This document shows, one piece after another, positions 63,773 to 64,000 of a stretch of 64,000 nucleotides of DNA; the first letter of the stretch is position 1; the number at the start of each line of letters is the position of its first letter. The position numbers and the translations under genes are program-made. The DNA comes from Hyphomicrobiales bacterium (lineage in GTDB: Bacteria > Pseudomonadota > Alphaproteobacteria > Rhizobiales > Rhizobiaceae): positions 62,001-126,000 of the forward strand of contig UCKS01000016.1 in NCBI GenBank assembly GCA_900473045.1, given 5' to 3'. The notes below the pieces were generated by a model. That model ran no database searches and was not told where the DNA came from. It saw nothing but the letters and a program-made list of their open reading frames with translations.

Positions 63773-64000
63773 GACGAAGGCCTCCGCCTCTCTGCAGAGC
63801 CGGCAGCGGCGTGACCGAGGAGTGCTCCACGACGTCATCGCCATGCACCTCGACGGTAACGCCGCCGCTGCGTAATCCTGCAATGGCGCCGGCGACATCC
63901 GTCCCGGACAGCGACACGGTGAACTGCGCATACGGGGTGTCGCGGATATTGCCCACCCGGCCCGCCAGGATCTGGTAATCGGCACCGTTTTCGCGGGCGA
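63762..64000 (-). CDS. metN: Methionine-type ABC ATPase MetN, C-terminal part (runs off the right edge)
   Basis: Open from the right edge to the TGA at 63762-63764, about 79 residues visible. The segment GNIRDTPYAQFTVSLSG and the following GAIAGLRSGGVTVEV match the C-terminal NIL domain of MetN, which senses the substrate and controls transport. The nucleotide-binding domain lies outside the window. First gene of metN-metI-metQ. Confidence 0.8.
   Translation of the reverse strand, partial: ARENGADYQILAGRVGNIRDTPYAQFTVSLSGTDVAGAIAGLRSGGVTVEVHGDDVVEHSSVTPLPALQRGGGLRHVV

Noticed and set aside
1..64000. CRISPR array, tRNA/rRNA genes, insertion sequence or phage integration
   Set aside because: No regularly spaced repeats, no cloverleaf or rRNA segment, and no transposase or integrase domain were recognised by eye; a tool-based scan could still find a short RNA.

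Overview
The window reads as a GC-rich alphaproteobacterial replicon of the Rhizobiaceae type (Rhizobium/Agrobacterium/Ensifer relatives). The reasons are the density of ABC importers with cognate LacI/AraC/LysR regulators, a ugpBAEC operon, a two-ATPase polyol-type importer, a rhamnose-type transporter operon with an FGGY kinase, and strong GC bias at third codon positions. No rRNA, tRNA, replication origin, insertion sequence or CRISPR array was recognised. The gene content is almost entirely nutrient capture and catabolism, as on a chromid or megaplasmid, but the replicon cannot be named from this sequence.

Layout. (1) 1-2.0 kb: end of a short-chain dehydrogenase plus an aldehyde dehydrogenase. 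(2) 2.5-17.2 kb: the most interesting region. An AfuB/FbpB-like double-length permease, an ATPase and three tandem paralogous periplasmic binding proteins are flanked by two copies of an inositol-monophosphatase/tyrosine-phosphatase gene pair, plus a calcineurin-type phosphoesterase, a YjbB/NptA-type Na/Pi transporter with a PhoU-like tail, and a LacI regulator. It looks like a self-contained system that imports phosphorylated organic molecules, strips the phosphate in the cytoplasm and balances the released Pi. (3) 17.3-21.1 kb: PAP2 phosphatase, a two-component pair whose response regulator is frameshifted, and a VirK/YbjX protein. (4) 21.3-27.9 kb: purine operon of two adenine deaminases around an NCS2 permease, with a divergent LysR, then a small unknown gene. 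(5) 28.0-34.4 kb: polyol-type ABC importer with a zinc polyol dehydrogenase and an AraC regulator. (6) 34.6-43.6 kb: RbsB/RhaS-type ABC importer with a ketose 3-epimerase, FGGY kinase and class II aldolase under a LacI regulator, probably a complete pathway from a ketose to DHAP plus an aldehyde. (7) 43.9-47.6 kb: a frameshifted quinone oxidoreductase, an atypical SDR with a divergent GcvA-like LysR, and a scar where the 3' ends of a subtilase gene and a glycerate kinase gene are joined head to head. (8) 48.1-52.2 kb: ugpBAEC. (9) 52.4-60.9 kb: an importer with two ATPases and a 62-aa membrane protein, in an operon with a DhaKL-type kinase, controlled by a divergent LacI with two clear 16-bp operators. 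(10) 60.9-64.0 kb: an SfnB-like flavoprotein next to metNIQ.

Recurring design: in several ABC operons a GC-rich stem-loop sits directly after the binding-protein gene, which would favour high binding-protein expression over the membrane subunits. Regulators are mostly divergent from their operons, and two LacI operators can be read directly from the sequence. All functions are read from motifs and context by eye; no database search was run.
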